From: Methylomonas sp.
Lineage (GTDB): Bacteria > Pseudomonadota > Gammaproteobacteria > Methylococcales > Methylomonadaceae
Direction: 5' to 3'
Assembly (NCBI GenBank): GCA_002929135.1
Contig: PESC01000032.1
Span: 1 to 64,000 of the forward strand
Length of the DNA: 64,000 nt
The notes beneath the pieces were generated by a model that was not told the DNA's origin, ran no database searches, and worked only from the letters and a program-made list of their open reading frames with translations. Made by a program: the position numbers and the translations under genes. Below are positions 1-9,590 of this stretch, piece after piece; position 1 is the stretch's first letter; the number at the start of each line of letters is the position of its first letter.

Positions 1-214
1 CTGCCAGTTATTCCCTGCGTGTATCGATGGAGCGAATCGAGAAAGAAGGCTACAACCTGAATATCTCGCGCTATATCAGCACGGCGCAGGCGGAAGCAGA
101 AGTTGATTTGATGACAACCCATGCTGAACTGGAAACGCGGCTCAGCGAATCGACACCGCGCGAAACAGGCACAATGATTTTCTGAAAGAGCTGGGCTTGC
201 CGCCCTTGCCATGA
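1..214 (+). pseudogene. hsdM: 3' end of type I restriction-modification methyltransferase HsdM, frameshifted
   Basis: Only the last ~70 codons are in the window. The frame starting at base 3 reads through YNLNISRYIS, a segment typical of the HsdM C-terminus, and then runs into a stop at 183-185. Shifting frame near base 150 restores HNDFLKELGLPPLP, the usual HsdM C-terminal end, with a stop at 212-214. A single missing A in 'gcgaatcgac' would account for this. HsdM methylates the recognition sequence of a type I system; no hsdS or hsdR follows, so any partners would lie upstream. It could be a genuine pseudogene or a one-base sequence error. The family call is confident from the two conserved blocks; loss of function is less certain. 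Confidence 0.7.
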
Positions 215-220
215 CCGCAT

Positions 221-272
221 ATCTTCCATGCAGGGCGCGGGAACGAGGAGGCGACTGGACTCTGAATAGTTG
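221..272 (+). repeat. Dispersed composite intergenic repeat, copy 1
   Basis: The stretch GGCGACTGGACTCTGAATAG continuing into TTG (250-272) recurs almost exactly on the minus strand at 24934-24956, with one mismatch in 23. In both places it follows a 'ggaacgag'-like or 'cttccat...' segment related to the GTTCCC...CTCTGCG inverted-repeat family seen elsewhere in the window. It lies just after the broken hsdM end. Confidence 0.6.
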
Positions 273-319
273 CGCCGAACTTTTTTACTCACCTGATTTA
301 CCGCCTTGGCGGAGTGTTT

Positions 320-1156
320 ATGATCGAACTTGGAAAAATCAACAGCTTGTCAATCAAGGCGCATCGCGACGGCGTCTGCTATCTGGATGGCGAAGACCAT
401 GGCGAAATTCCGCTGGATGAGGCGGATACAAACAATTTAGCCATCGGCGGACGTGTCGATGTGTTCGTTTACATCGATGGCAAGAGCCGCTTGATTGCAA
501 CGCGACAACATCCGAAAGCACAGGTCAATGAGGTCGCTTGGTTGAAATGTGTGTCGCTGAGCCACGCTGGCGCCTTTCTGGACTGGGGTTTGCCCAAGGA
601 TTTACTGCTGCCGTTCAGTGAGCACAAAGGCAAGGTGGTGGAAGGGCGCAGCTATTTGGTTCGGTTGTTTCTGGATGAGGACAATCGCATCGCCGCCTCA
701 ATGCGACTGGACGAGTTCATTCAAGATCAGGCGTTTTATTACAAGGACGGCCAGGCCGTCGGCCTGATCGTTGCTGAACACACTGATCTGGGCTTCAAGG
801 TGATCGTCGATCACAAATACTGGGGTGTGCTTTACAAAAACGAGGTCTTCCAGCCGCTCAAGCGCGGCCAGTCTCTCGATGGCCTCATCAAAAAACTCCG
901 ACCTGACCACAAGCTCGATGTGATGCTGGTTCAAGGCCGCTATGGCGACAAGGTGGACAGCACGTCCGACAAAATCCTGTCATTACTCGAAGCACGGGGT
1001 GGTTTCCTTGCCTTGACCGACAAAAGCGACCCGCAGGTGATTTACGACACCTTCGGCGTCAGTAAAAAAGTGTTCAAACAGGCCATGGGCGGCTTGTACA
1101 AGGCTCGCAAAATTACCATCGATGACATAGGGCTACACAGCGTCGAAGCCGAATAG
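320..1156 (+). CDS. cvfB: CvfB/YitL family S1-domain RNA-binding protein
   Basis: This protein of about 278 residues belongs to the conserved virulence factor B (YitL) family, which has successive S1-like OB folds and a C-terminal winged helix that binds RNA. The N-terminal third opens with IELGKINSLSIKAHRDG. A central S1-like repeat contains GAFLDWGLPKDLLLPFSEH, and the C-terminal 70 residues carry a winged-helix-like region with FGVSKKVFKQAMGGLYKARK. ATG 320 is preferred over GTG 314 because GGAG at 311-314 sits five bases upstream. It is a lone gene converging on rsxB, with only 26 bases between them. In other bacteria the family affects post-transcriptional regulation; its role here is not visible. 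Confidence 0.85.
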   Translation: MIELGKINSLSIKAHRDGVCYLDGEDHGEIPLDEADTNNLAIGGRVDVFVYIDGKSRLIATRQHPKAQVNEVAWLKCVSLSHAGAFLDWGLPKDLLLPFSEHKGKVVEGRSYLVRLFLDEDNRIAASMRLDEFIQDQAFYYKDGQAVGLIVAEHTDLGFKVIVDHKYWGVLYKNEVFQPLKRGQSLDGLIKKLRPDHKLDVMLVQGRYGDKVDSTSDKILSLLEARGGFLALTDKSDPQVIYDTFGVSKKVFKQAMGGLYKARKITIDDIGLHSVEAE

Positions 1157-1182
1157 GGGTAAACGCGCCAGCGCTGGATTTT

Positions 1183-1734
1183 TCAGGGCTGCTTCAATTG
1201 GGCAAGCCGTTGTTTTTGTCTGGCCAGGCGCTCGGCTTTTTCGTCCGCCAGACGAGCTTGTCGCTGCTGCTTGGCCTGGTAACGGCGTCGGCTGCGGTCG
1301 GCATCGTCCTGTGTCCATTCGGTGACAGCCGCAGGTTGCATGTGGATGCAGTTGACGGGGCAGGGGGCGATGCAAAGTTCGCAACCGGTGCATTCTGCGG
1401 CAATGACGGTGTGCAGGTGTTTTGCTGTACCCACGATGGCATCGGTGGGGCAGGGCGGCAGGCATAAGGTGCAACCGATGCAGAGGTTTTCGTCGATGAC
1501 GGCCACCTGACGTGGCCGTTCCAGACCGAATGCCGGATTCAGAGGTTTGGCGGGAATCTTCAGCAACTGCGCCAGCTTGACGATGCCGATTTCACCGCCC
1601 GGCGGGCAGCGATCGATGTCTGCCTGGCGGTCGGCGATGGCTTCGGCATAGGGCCTGCAACCGTTGAAGCCGCATTGCCTGCACTGGGTTTGCGGCAGCA
1701 GGCCGTCGATCTGATCCGCCAGCGACAGTGTCAT
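1183..1734 (-). CDS. rsxB: RnfB/RsxB-type iron-sulfur protein
   Basis: The 183-residue protein carries an N-terminal four-cysteine Fe-S (Fer4_7-like) motif, [12 protein letters not shown] with a later Cys in RCPPGG. Two ferredoxin motifs follow at about residues 85-130, [12 protein letters not shown] and [12 protein letters not shown]. This is the arrangement of the B subunit of Rnf/Rsx electron-transport complexes. There is no N-terminal hydrophobic anchor; short soluble versions of this kind occur next to metG in other gammaproteobacteria. The last ~45 residues are charged and Arg/Gln-rich. It lies 10 bases downstream of metG on the same strand and is probably cotranscribed. No other rnf genes are in the window, so partner subunits cannot be judged. 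Confidence 0.85.
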   Translation of the reverse strand: MTLSLADQIDGLLPQTQCRQCGFNGCRPYAEAIADRQADIDRCPPGGEIGIVKLAQLLKIPAKPLNPAFGLERPRQVAVIDENLCIGCTLCLPPCPTDAIVGTAKHLHTVIAAECTGCELCIAPCPVNCIHMQPAAVTEWTQDDADRSRRRYQAKQQRQARLADEKAERLARQKQRLAQLKQP

Positions 1735-1744
1735 GCGTGGCGGG

Positions 1745-3760
1745 CTATTTGACGCGCATACCGGGTTGCGCGCCTGAATCGGGCGACATCAGCCAAATGT
1801 CCTTGCCGCCAGGCCCTGCCGCCAGCACCATGCCTTCGGACAGGCCGAAGCGCATCTTTTTGGGCTTGAGGTTGGCAACGACCAAAGTCAGCTTGCCTAC
1901 CAGCTCGTCCGGCGTGTAGGCCGATTTGATGCCGGCAAAAATGCTGCGGCTTTCGTCGCCGATGTCGACGGTCAGGTGCAGCAGTTTATCGGCGCCTTCG
2001 ACCGATTCAGCCTTCAGAATTTTGCCGATACGCAAGTCGATTTTGGCGAAGTCATCGATTTCTATGGCTGTGGCGATGGGGTGACTGCGTTTCACCGGAG
2101 CGGGTGGTGTTTTTTGCAGGTTTTGTTTCGACGCTTCGATGATGGCGTTGATTTTTTCCGGCTCCACCCGCGTCATCAACGGCATGTAGGTGTTGATTCT
2201 GTGGCTCAGTAACGGCTGGGCCTGATTGGGCCAGGCTTGCGATTCGATATTGAGGAACTGTTCGGCGTTGGCGGCCAAGGTTGGGAGCACGGGTTTCAGA
2301 TAACTGACCAGCAAGCGGAACAGATCGATGCCGACGCTGCATACCTGTTGCAGTTCGACGTCCTTGCCGTCTGCCTTGGCGATAGTCCAGGGTTTTTTGT
2401 CATCGATGTAGAGGTTGGCCTTGTCGGCCAACGCCATGATTTCACGCATGGCCTTGCCGAATTCGCGGTTTTCGTAGAGTTCGGCAAGAGTGGCATGGGC
2501 ATCGACGAATTGCTGGAACAACCCGGGTTCCGCGCACTCGCCAGACAACAGGCCGTCGAAGCGTTTGCTGATGAAGCCGCTGCAACGACTGGCTATGTTG
2601 ACGACTTTGCCAACCAGGTCGGCGTTGACCCGCAATGTGAAGTCCTCGAAATTGAGGTCGATGTCATCGACACCCGAGCCGAGCTTGGCGGCGAAGTAGT
2701 AACGCAGATACTCCGGGTTCAGATGGTCGAGGTAAGTACGCGCCTTGATGAAGGTGCCGCGTGATTTCGACATTTTCTCGCCGTTCACGGTCAGGAAGCC
2801 ATGGGCAAAAATGGCGCTGGGCGTGCGCAGCCTAGCACCGTGCAGCATCGCGGGCCAGAACAACGCGTGGAAATAAATGATGTCCTTGCCGATGAAATGG
2901 TACAGCTCGGTCTGGCTGTCGGTTTGCCAGTAAGCGTCGAAGTCCAGCCCGCGTTGTTCGCACAGTGCCTTGAAACTGGCCATGTAGCCGATGGGCGCAT
3001 CCAGCCAGACGTAAAAATACTTGCCGGGCGCATCGGGGATTTCGAAACCAAAATACGGCGCGTCGCGGGAAATGTCCCATGCCTGCAAACCGTTTTGCAG
3101 CCATTCCGCCATTTTGTTGGCAACTTCGGGTTGCAAGTGGCCCGCGCGTATCCAGTCGTTCAGCATGGCGCTGAAGTGGCCCAGCTCGAAAAAGTAGTGT
3201 ACGGATTGTTTTTCGACGGGTTTCTCGCCGGAAATGGCGGATACGGCGTTTTTCAGCTCCATCGGCGAGTAGGTGGCGCCGCAGACTTCGCAATTGTCGC
3301 CGTATTGATCGGTCGCACCGCATTTGGGGCAATCGCCCTTGATGAAACGATCCGGCAAAAACATGTTTTTTACTGGATCGTAAGCCTGGGTGATGCTGCG
3401 GCTGCTGATATGACCGGCGTCGCGCAGGTTCAGGTAAATCTGGCTGGACAGTTGGCGGTTTTCGTCGGAATGGGTGCTGTGGTAATGATCGAAGGCGACG
3501 CCGAAGTCGGTGAAATCGGCACGGTGTTCCTGTTCGACCTGGGCAATGAGCTGTTCGGGGCTGATGCCTTCACGGTCGGCCCGCAGCATGATGGGGGTGC
3601 CGTGGGTATCGTCGGCACAGACGTAATGGCATTCATGGCCGCGCATTTTTTGAAACCGCACCCAGATGTCGGTTTGAATGTACTCGACTAGATGACCCAG
3701 ATGGATGGGGCCGTTGGCATAGGGCAGGGCGCTGGTGACCAGGATTTTTCGGGTATTCAT
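1745..3760 (-). CDS. metG: Methionyl-tRNA synthetase
   Basis: MetG charges tRNA-Met in the cytoplasm. The 671-residue product has the class I signatures HLGH (in [11 protein letters not shown], near residue 20) and KMSKS ([10 protein letters not shown], ~335). It has zinc-knuckle cysteines [18 protein letters not shown] near 145-165 and a C-terminal tRNA-binding OB domain from about residue 570 ([19 protein letters not shown]). The ORF track begins at a TTG at 3766, but the internal ATG at 3760 gives the usual [18 protein letters not shown] start. It is the first gene of a metG-rsxB pair, divergent from pyrF with about 157 bases between them. Confidence 0.97.
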   Translation of the reverse strand: MNTRKILVTSALPYANGPIHLGHLVEYIQTDIWVRFQKMRGHECHYVCADDTHGTPIMLRADREGISPEQLIAQVEQEHRADFTDFGVAFDHYHSTHSDENRQLSSQIYLNLRDAGHISSRSITQAYDPVKNMFLPDRFIKGDCPKCGATDQYGDNCEVCGATYSPMELKNAVSAISGEKPVEKQSVHYFFELGHFSAMLNDWIRAGHLQPEVANKMAEWLQNGLQAWDISRDAPYFGFEIPDAPGKYFYVWLDAPIGYMASFKALCEQRGLDFDAYWQTDSQTELYHFIGKDIIYFHALFWPAMLHGARLRTPSAIFAHGFLTVNGEKMSKSRGTFIKARTYLDHLNPEYLRYYFAAKLGSGVDDIDLNFEDFTLRVNADLVGKVVNIASRCSGFISKRFDGLLSGECAEPGLFQQFVDAHATLAELYENREFGKAMREIMALADKANLYIDDKKPWTIAKADGKDVELQQVCSVGIDLFRLLVSYLKPVLPTLAANAEQFLNIESQAWPNQAQPLLSHRINTYMPLMTRVEPEKINAIIEASKQNLQKTPPAPVKRSHPIATAIEIDDFAKIDLRIGKILKAESVEGADKLLHLTVDIGDESRSIFAGIKSAYTPDELVGKLTLVVANLKPKKMRFGLSEGMVLAAGPGGKDIWLMSPDSGAQPGMRVK

Positions 3761-3917
3761 GAGCAAAAACGGCAGAAAAAACGGCAGCGGATTATGTCAC
3801 AAATCCACAGGCGACTCATGGTGCCGAGCCGCTGTGGCGGCTTGCCAACACGACGCAGGCTGCGACAATCGGCTAAAATCCGCCGCCTTCACCCCCCACC
3901 ATTTACAGGACTTCGGC

Positions 3918-4643
3918 ATGACCCGCTCTTTCGTATCCCGCAAACCCATCCCCGTTCGCGAACGTCTCATCATGGCGCTGGATGTGGCCAGCGTAGCCGA
4001 AGCCAAGGCGCTGGTCGAAGAACTGGGCGATTCGGTGCTGTTTTACAAAGTGGGCATGGAGCTGTTCATGTCGGACGATTATTTCGGCCTGATCGAATGG
4101 CTGAAAGCCCGTAGCAAAAAAGTGTTCGTCGACCTGAAGTTTTTCGACATCCCGGCCACGGTTGGCCGCGCCATCAAGGCCTTGAGCAGCAAAGGTGTCG
4201 ATCTGGCGACTATACACGGCAACGATGCCATCATGGAAGCCGCCGCCAGCGCCAAGGGCGACCTTAAAGTGTTGGCCGTGACCGCACTGACCAGCCTGGA
4301 TCGCGGCGACCTCGATGATCTTGGCTTTCAATGCGACATCGCGGAACTGGTACTGTCGCGCGCCAGACGCGCCCTGCAAATCGGCTGCGATGGCATCGTA
4401 TCGTCGGGTCTGGAAGTCGCGATGATCCGCGACCGGCTCGGCGACAAATTGCTGGTGATCACCCCCGGTATACGGCCTGTCGACAACCGCGAAGACGACG
4501 ACCAGAAACGCGCCGTCAGCGTCGAATCGGCCATCCAGAACGGTGCCGATTATCTGGTGGTGGGTCGCCCGATCCGCGATGCCAAAGACCGCAAAGCCAT
4601 GGCCGAAACCATTCAGACCCAGATTGCCGCACAGTTTGGCTGA
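3918..4643 (+). CDS. pyrF: Orotidine 5'-phosphate decarboxylase
   Basis: PyrF catalyses the last step of UMP synthesis. The 241-residue protein has the catalytic motif VDLKFFDIPATV, which supplies the Asp-Lys-Asp cluster, and the phosphate-binding end GADYLVVGRPIRDA. The long ORF starts upstream, but ATG 3918 is chosen because AGGA (3907-3910) lies seven bases before it and the upstream residues do not resemble PyrF. A second ATG at 3972 (MALDVAS) is the start used by shorter homologues and cannot be excluded. It is divergent from metG. Confidence 0.95.
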   Translation: MTRSFVSRKPIPVRERLIMALDVASVAEAKALVEELGDSVLFYKVGMELFMSDDYFGLIEWLKARSKKVFVDLKFFDIPATVGRAIKALSSKGVDLATIHGNDAIMEAAASAKGDLKVLAVTALTSLDRGDLDDLGFQCDIAELVLSRARRALQIGCDGIVSSGLEVAMIRDRLGDKLLVITPGIRPVDNREDDDQKRAVSVESAIQNGADYLVVGRPIRDAKDRKAMAETIQTQIAAQFG

Positions 4644-4721
4644 ATTCTCCCCTTGGCTTCGCCCACCCGCCACAAAACAGGGACAGTTTATTTGCTCGCT
4701 ACATTTTGCAAGTTCCTCCCA

Positions 4722-4749
4722 TGACTTAAAACGCGTTTGCTTTTATAAT
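4722..4749 (+). promoter_or_regulatory. Possible sigma70 promoter upstream of tRNA-Arg
   Basis: TGACTT (4722-4727) and a perfect TATAAT (4744-4749) are 16 bases apart. The -10 lies about 150 bases before the tRNA, which is long for a tRNA leader. The target is therefore uncertain. Confidence 0.35.
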
Positions 4750-4758
4750 GCCGCCCAC

Positions 4759-4790
4759 CCAATGACGTAGCACACCCAGTGATGTAGCAC
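4759..4790 (+). repeat. Two tandem 17-base units
   Basis: CCAATGACGTAGCAC (4759-4773) is followed at a 17-base period by CCAGTGATGTAGCAC (4776-4790), with two mismatches in 15. The units sit just after the TATAAT at 4744. The rest of the 4644-4899 gap holds 'acagggacagtttattt', resembling sequence often found beside REP-associated transposons. No gene is seen in the gap. Confidence 0.5.
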
Positions 4791-4899
4791 TTGGCTTGAA
4801 AAGCCAAAAACCTGCCATCCGCTAAAAACCGTCCGTTGGTGTTCAAACATCGCAATGTCAATCAGCGGGTCTTGCCTATAGCGATACCCGCATTCTATT

Positions 4900-4976
4900 G
4901 CGCCCTTAGCTCAGCTGGATAGAGCGCGGCCCTCCGGAGGCCGAGGTCAGAGGTTCGAATCCTCTAGGGCGCGCCA
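4900..4976 (+). tRNA. tRNA-Arg (anticodon CCG)
   Basis: A full cloverleaf can be drawn. The acceptor GCGCCCT pairs with AGGGCGC, followed by discriminator G and an encoded CCA. The D stem is GCTC/GAGC. The anticodon stem CGGCC/GGCCG has loop CTCCGGA and so anticodon CCG, reading CGG arginine codons. The T arm is AGAGG-TTCGAAT-CCTCT. The gene is 77 bases long. No integrase or duplicated 3' end was seen downstream. Confidence 0.97.
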
Positions 4977-5143
4977 TTTTTGATAGTCACCCCCTTCCAG
5001 TTTTGCTTCCCATTGGTTGGGACGGTGCAGCCGTTTCATGATCGTGCTTTGCCCAACACACTCGCAATGACTTCGACGCCAACCCTGTCGCGGCGCCAAC
5101 TGAGGCCCTAAATTCGCTACGCGATCGGTATACAATGGCCGCC

Positions 5144-7258
5144 ATGAGCAACCGTTTTTCCATCGCAAAACCACGTTTTCCCGGCCTTTCAGACCATGAT
5201 CTCGAACAGGTCGCCAAAGCATTGGCGCTGGTGGATGAGGCAGGCGAACCGCAAAGCGATGCGCCACCGCGCCCCCGAGGCATAGACGTTGCCACCATTC
5301 TGATGACGGTTCATATCGACCTGGTGTCGATTCTGGCCGCGCTGCTGAGTGATTCCCGTATGGAATCCAGCCAGGACGAGGCCAGCATCGCGGCACGATT
5401 CGGCCCGGTGGTGGCGTCTCTGGTCAAGGATGTGCGCTGGCTGAACACGGTCAACATTTACAGCCCCGATATGGCCAACCAGCCCAATCAGGCGGAAATC
5501 CTGCGCCGCATGCTGCTGGCGATGACACACGATGTCCGGGCCGTGCTGATAAAACTGGCCTTCCGCATCCAGCGTTTGCGCAATCTTCACCGCGAAGACG
5601 CCAGCATCCGCCGTTTCATCGCCCGTGAAACCCTGGATATCTACGCGCCGCTGGCCAATCGTTTGGGCATCAGCCAGTTCAAGTGGGAACTCGAAGACCT
5701 GGCCTTTCACCAGCTCGACCCCGAGCATTATCAGGCCATCGAAAAATCGCTGGCCGATAGCCGCGACCAGCGCGAAGCCATCATTGCGCAGTTTGTGGAA
5801 ACCCTGCGCCACCAACTGGCGAGTCACGGCATCAAGGCCAAGGTGCATGGCAGACCGAAACACATCTACAGCATCTGGTGCAAGATGCGCCGCAAGCGTT
5901 TGACCATAGACGAACTGTACGACCTGCTGGCGGTGCGCGTCATCGTCGACGACCAAGCCGCCTGTTATAGCGTTCTGGGCCTGGCTCACAACCAATGGCA
6001 ATACATCCCCAAAGAATTCGACGACTACATTGCCAACCCCAAGGAAAACGGCTATCAGTCCTTGCACACCGTGGTTATCGACGGCCAGGGCAACCGCATC
6101 GAGATTCAGATTCGCAGCAAAGCCATGCACGAATTCGCCGAACTCGGTGTGGCCTCGCACTGGCGCTACAAGGAAGGCGGCAAGTACAACGCCGCCACCG
6201 AAAAAAACATCGCCTCGCTGCGGCAATTGCTGGAGGAACGCAATCACGACAACCTGCTGGAAAACTTCCGCACCGAGCTGTTTTCCGACCGGGTATTCGT
6301 GCTGACGCCGGCAGGCAAGTTGATCGACATGATAAAAGGCGCCACGCCGCTGGATTTTGCCTATGCCATTCACACCGACATCGGCCATGGCTGCCGTGGC
6401 GCCAAAGTCAATGGCCAGATCAAGCCCTTGACCTACACCCTGCGCTCGGGCGAACAGGTTGAAATCATCACCGCCAAAAACGGCAAGCCCAACCGCAACT
6501 GGCTGGATACCAACCTGGGCTATCTAAAAACGCCGCGCGCCATCGGCAAGGTTAAAAGCTGGTTCAAACATCAGGAACAAGACGACAACATCGCCGCCGG
6601 TAAAGCCGTGTTCGACAAGGAAGTCAAGCGTCTGGGAGTCAAACACATCGACCCTGCCGACCTGCTCAAACCGTTCAAACTGACCAGCGAAACCCAGTTG
6701 TTTCAGGCCATAGGCCGGGGCGACATCAACAGCCGTCAACTTGCCGCCGCTCTGCGTATCCCGGAACTGGCGCCCGCCAGCTTCAAACTCGCCCCGCTGA
6801 AAACCCGCTCGAATTCGGTGATTACCGTCGCTGATGCCGACAACATCGTCACCACGCTGGCGCATTGCTGCTCGCCGGTCAAAGGCGATGACATCATCGG
6901 CTTCATCTCTCATCGTCGCGGCATCACCATCCACAGAAGCGATTGCGACAACATTCGCCATTTGTCGCAGGAACAGCAAAAACAACTCATCAAGGCCGAG
7001 TGGAGCGGTCAGCACAAGGCCAGCCACAATGTGCCGGTCATCGTCGAAGCCAGCAGCGGACATGATCTGCTGATAGCCGTCTCGCGCCTGCTGCATGCCG
7101 CAAAAATCAACATTACCGAGGCCTCGCTGAAAACCCACCACGACGCATCGGCCACCCTGGACATGCGCATCGACATCGAAAGCACCGCGCAACTGAGCCA
7201 GGTACTGAGCCGCATCGAACAACTGCCCAACGTCGTCGAGGCCAGGCGCAAGGTTTAA
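5144..7258 (+). CDS. relA: GTP pyrophosphokinase RelA (ppGpp synthetase I)
   Basis: RelA makes (p)ppGpp on stalled ribosomes. The roughly 704-residue product has a pseudo-hydrolase N-terminus that lacks the HD motif (residues ~45-165). The synthetase domain contains [12 protein letters not shown] and the RelA-type acidic motif [18 protein letters not shown]; SpoT has a basic RxKD there. TGS (~370-435) and a C-terminal ACT domain follow. Together these mark RelA rather than bifunctional SpoT. ATG 5144 (MSNRFSIAK) or ATG 5135 may be the start. No good ribosome binding site is visible, and a TATACAAT overlaps the 5135 start. The gene appears monocistronic. Confidence 0.93.
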   Translation: MSNRFSIAKPRFPGLSDHDLEQVAKALALVDEAGEPQSDAPPRPRGIDVATILMTVHIDLVSILAALLSDSRMESSQDEASIAARFGPVVASLVKDVRWLNTVNIYSPDMANQPNQAEILRRMLLAMTHDVRAVLIKLAFRIQRLRNLHREDASIRRFIARETLDIYAPLANRLGISQFKWELEDLAFHQLDPEHYQAIEKSLADSRDQREAIIAQFVETLRHQLASHGIKAKVHGRPKHIYSIWCKMRRKRLTIDELYDLLAVRVIVDDQAACYSVLGLAHNQWQYIPKEFDDYIANPKENGYQSLHTVVIDGQGNRIEIQIRSKAMHEFAELGVASHWRYKEGGKYNAATEKNIASLRQLLEERNHDNLLENFRTELFSDRVFVLTPAGKLIDMIKGATPLDFAYAIHTDIGHGCRGAKVNGQIKPLTYTLRSGEQVEIITAKNGKPNRNWLDTNLGYLKTPRAIGKVKSWFKHQEQDDNIAAGKAVFDKEVKRLGVKHIDPADLLKPFKLTSETQLFQAIGRGDINSRQLAAALRIPELAPASFKLAPLKTRSNSVITVADADNIVTTLAHCCSPVKGDDIIGFISHRRGITIHRSDCDNIRHLSQEQQKQLIKAEWSGQHKASHNVPVIVEASSGHDLLIAVSRLLHAAKINITEASLKTHHDASATLDMRIDIESTAQLSQVLSRIEQLPNVVEARRKV

Positions 7259-7355
7259 CGACCGAACGGCAAAAAACCGCAAACCGCCCTTGAAAAACGC
7301 CGTCCGCCCCCCCAGATTGCCAAAGTCCAATTTCTTTAACTTTAACGAATACACC

Positions 7356-9290
7356 ATGACTACCGAAGCCAGAAAACAAACATTGGGTTTTCAAACCGAA
7401 GTGAAACATCTGTTGCATCTGATGATTCACTCGCTGTACAGCAACAAGGAAATTTTCCTGCGCGAGCTGATTTCCAACGCTTCCGATGCCGCCGACAAAT
7501 TGCGCTTCGAAGCACTGGCCAACGACGGCCTGTATGAAGGCGACAGCGAACTGAAAATCCGCGTCGATTTCGACGAAAAAGCCAAAACCATCACCATCAC
7601 CGACAATGGCATTGGCATGAACCGCGACGAGGTGCAGGATCACATCGGCACCATCGCCAAGTCCGGCACCAAACAATTCTTCGAAAAGCTGACCGGCGAT
7701 CAAGCCAAGGACAGCGAGCTGATCGGTCAATTCGGTGTCGGCTTTTACTCGTCGTTCATCGTGGCCGACAAAGTGACGCTGACCACCCGCAAAGCAGGTG
7801 ATTCGGCCAGTGACGGCGTGCGCTGGGAATCCGACGGTCTGGGCGAGTACAGCATCGAATCAGTGGAAAAAGCCGCGCGCGGCACTGAAATCGTGCTGCA
7901 TTTGAAAGAAGGCGAAGACGAGTTTCTGAGCGGCTGGAAACTGCGTTCCATCATTAAAAAATACTCCGACCACATCTCCCTGCCCATTCTCATGAGCAAG
8001 GACATTCCGGCAGAAAAAGACGACGATGGCAACGAAACCGCACCGGCTCGCGTCGAAGACGAAACCGTCAACAGCGCCTCGGCCTTGTGGGCCAAATCCA
8101 GGGATGAAATCACGGAAGAACAGTACAACGAGTTCTACAAACACGTTGCCCACGACTTCCAGGATCCGCTGACCCACGTCCACAGCAAAGTCGAAGGCAC
8201 CAACGAATACACCCTGCTGCTGTACGTACCGACCCGCGCACCGTTCGATTTGTGGGACAGAGACGCCAAACACGGCGCCAAACTCTACATCAAGAAAGTC
8301 TTCATCACCGACGACCCGGAACAACTGATGCCGCGCTACCTGCGCTTCATCCGTGGTGTGATCGACACCGACAGCCTGCCGCTGAACGTATCGCGCGAAA
8401 TCCTGCAACAAAGCAAACAAATCAGTGCCATCAAATCCGGTGCGGTGAAAAAGGTACTGGGCATGCTGGAAGACCTGGCCGAAAACCATGCCGAGAAGTA
8501 TCAAACTTTCTGGGACATGTTCGGCAACGTCATCAAGGAAGGCCCGATCGAAGACCACAAAAACAAGGATCGCATCGCCAAACTGCTGCGCTTCTCGTCC
8601 ACCCACACCAACGACAAAACCCAAAACGTGTCGCTGGCCGATTACGTCAGCCGCATGAAAGAGGGCCAGGATAAAATCTACTTCATCACCGCCGACAACT
8701 TCGCCGCCGCCAAAAGCAGCCCACATCTGGAAGTGTTCCGCAAAAAAGGCATCGAAGTCTTGCTGCTGACCGACCGTATCGACGAATGGCTGGTGTCCAG
8801 CCTGACCGAGTTCGAAGATAAACACCTGCAATCCATCGCCAAAGGCGAACTCGACCTGGACAAATTCGACACGGAAGACGAGAAAAAACACCAGGAAGAC
8901 GTCAGCAAAGACTTCGAATCGGTAGTGAAACAAATCAGGGAGGTTTTGAGTGAAAAAGTCAGTGACGTCAAAGTCAGCCACCGCCTGACCGACTCACCTG
9001 CCTGTCTGGTCACCGGTGCCTACGACATGAGTTTGCACATGGAACGCATCATGAAGGAAGCCGGTCAGGCGGGTGGTATGTTCGGCATGGGGGGCAGCAA
9101 ACCCATCTTCGAGATCAATCCGGATCACGCCATCGTCAAGGCGCTGAAAAACGAGCAGGACGATGCCCGCTTTGCCGACATCAGCCACATCCTGTTCGAT
9201 CAGGCCATCCTCAGCGAAGGCGGCCAGTTGGACGACCCGGCAGCATTCGTGCACACGCTGAATGGTTTGTTGCAGGGCTTGTTGAGGTAA
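7356..9290 (+). CDS. htpG: Molecular chaperone HtpG (Hsp90)
   Basis: This cytosolic ATP-dependent chaperone of 644 residues has the GHKL ATPase motifs [25 protein letters not shown] and the lid segment [11 protein letters not shown]. The middle and C-terminal dimerisation domains are complete. The ORF track starts earlier, but the conserved N-terminus [17 protein letters not shown] begins at ATG 7356. It follows relA by 97 bases and ends at a strong intrinsic terminator, so it is probably its own transcription unit. No CIRCE or sigma32 consensus was identified with confidence. Confidence 0.98.
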   Translation: MTTEARKQTLGFQTEVKHLLHLMIHSLYSNKEIFLRELISNASDAADKLRFEALANDGLYEGDSELKIRVDFDEKAKTITITDNGIGMNRDEVQDHIGTIAKSGTKQFFEKLTGDQAKDSELIGQFGVGFYSSFIVADKVTLTTRKAGDSASDGVRWESDGLGEYSIESVEKAARGTEIVLHLKEGEDEFLSGWKLRSIIKKYSDHISLPILMSKDIPAEKDDDGNETAPARVEDETVNSASALWAKSRDEITEEQYNEFYKHVAHDFQDPLTHVHSKVEGTNEYTLLLYVPTRAPFDLWDRDAKHGAKLYIKKVFITDDPEQLMPRYLRFIRGVIDTDSLPLNVSREILQQSKQISAIKSGAVKKVLGMLEDLAENHAEKYQTFWDMFGNVIKEGPIEDHKNKDRIAKLLRFSSTHTNDKTQNVSLADYVSRMKEGQDKIYFITADNFAAAKSSPHLEVFRKKGIEVLLLTDRIDEWLVSSLTEFEDKHLQSIAKGELDLDKFDTEDEKKHQEDVSKDFESVVKQIREVLSEKVSDVKVSHRLTDSPACLVTGAYDMSLHMERIMKEAGQAGGMFGMGGSKPIFEINPDHAIVKALKNEQDDARFADISHILFDQAILSEGGQLDDPAAFVHTLNGLLQGLLR

Positions 9291-9303
9291 GCTGTCTGAC
9301 AGG

Positions 9304-9332
9304 AAAAAGGCCGGGTAACCGGCCTTTTTTTT
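9304..9332 (+). terminator. Rho-independent terminator of htpG
   Basis: GGCCGG-GTAA-CCGGCC forms a perfect stem, extended by A5/T5 pairing, with a run of eight T's, 14 bases after the htpG stop. Confidence 0.92.
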
Positions 9333-9335
9333 GCT

Positions 9336-9364
9336 CTCGTTCCCACACTGGGCATAGGAACGAG
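9336..9364. repeat. GTTCCC-type inverted repeat
   Basis: CTCGTTCC (9336-9343) and GGAACGAG (9357-9364) are perfect inverted arms around a short loop. This is the outer arm of the GTTCCC...GGAAC repeat family also seen at 12799, 24964 and 37932. The remaining 9365-9590 is AT-richer and shows no gene that I can recognise. Confidence 0.55.
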
Positions 9365-9590
9365 AAAGCGCGAAATTGCAACAATTCTGCGCTCGCTGCT
9401 CAAACCTCAACATTTCATAAAGATTTCAAGCGCATAAAACTTTACCCTCACTCCCCAGTCAAATTGCGTCACATCCTTGATAAAAACAATAAATCATGCC
9501 ATCCAAATTCTTATCTCATCCTTCGCTTACCACATGCACCGCATCGCAGTGACTCTGTAACTTTTTGACTACCAGGTACATTGACTAGCA

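Noticed and set aside
1168-1183. CCAGCGCTGG followed by ATTTTT as a cvfB terminator
   Set aside because: The stem would be only three base pairs once a loop is allowed.
4900-5134. Possible integration site at tRNA-Arg
   Set aside because: No integrase gene and no duplicated tRNA 3' end found downstream.
4947-5396. 149-aa minus-strand ORF through tRNA-Arg
   Set aside because: Reads through the tRNA on the opposite strand, a common spurious translation (..WRALEDSNL).
5189-6388. 399-aa minus-strand ORF
   Set aside because: Antisense to relA in GC-rich DNA; no recognisable domain, and the relA motifs are complete on the plus strand.
7860-8981. 373-aa minus-strand ORF
   Set aside because: Antisense to htpG, whose full Hsp90 sequence is intact on the plus strand.
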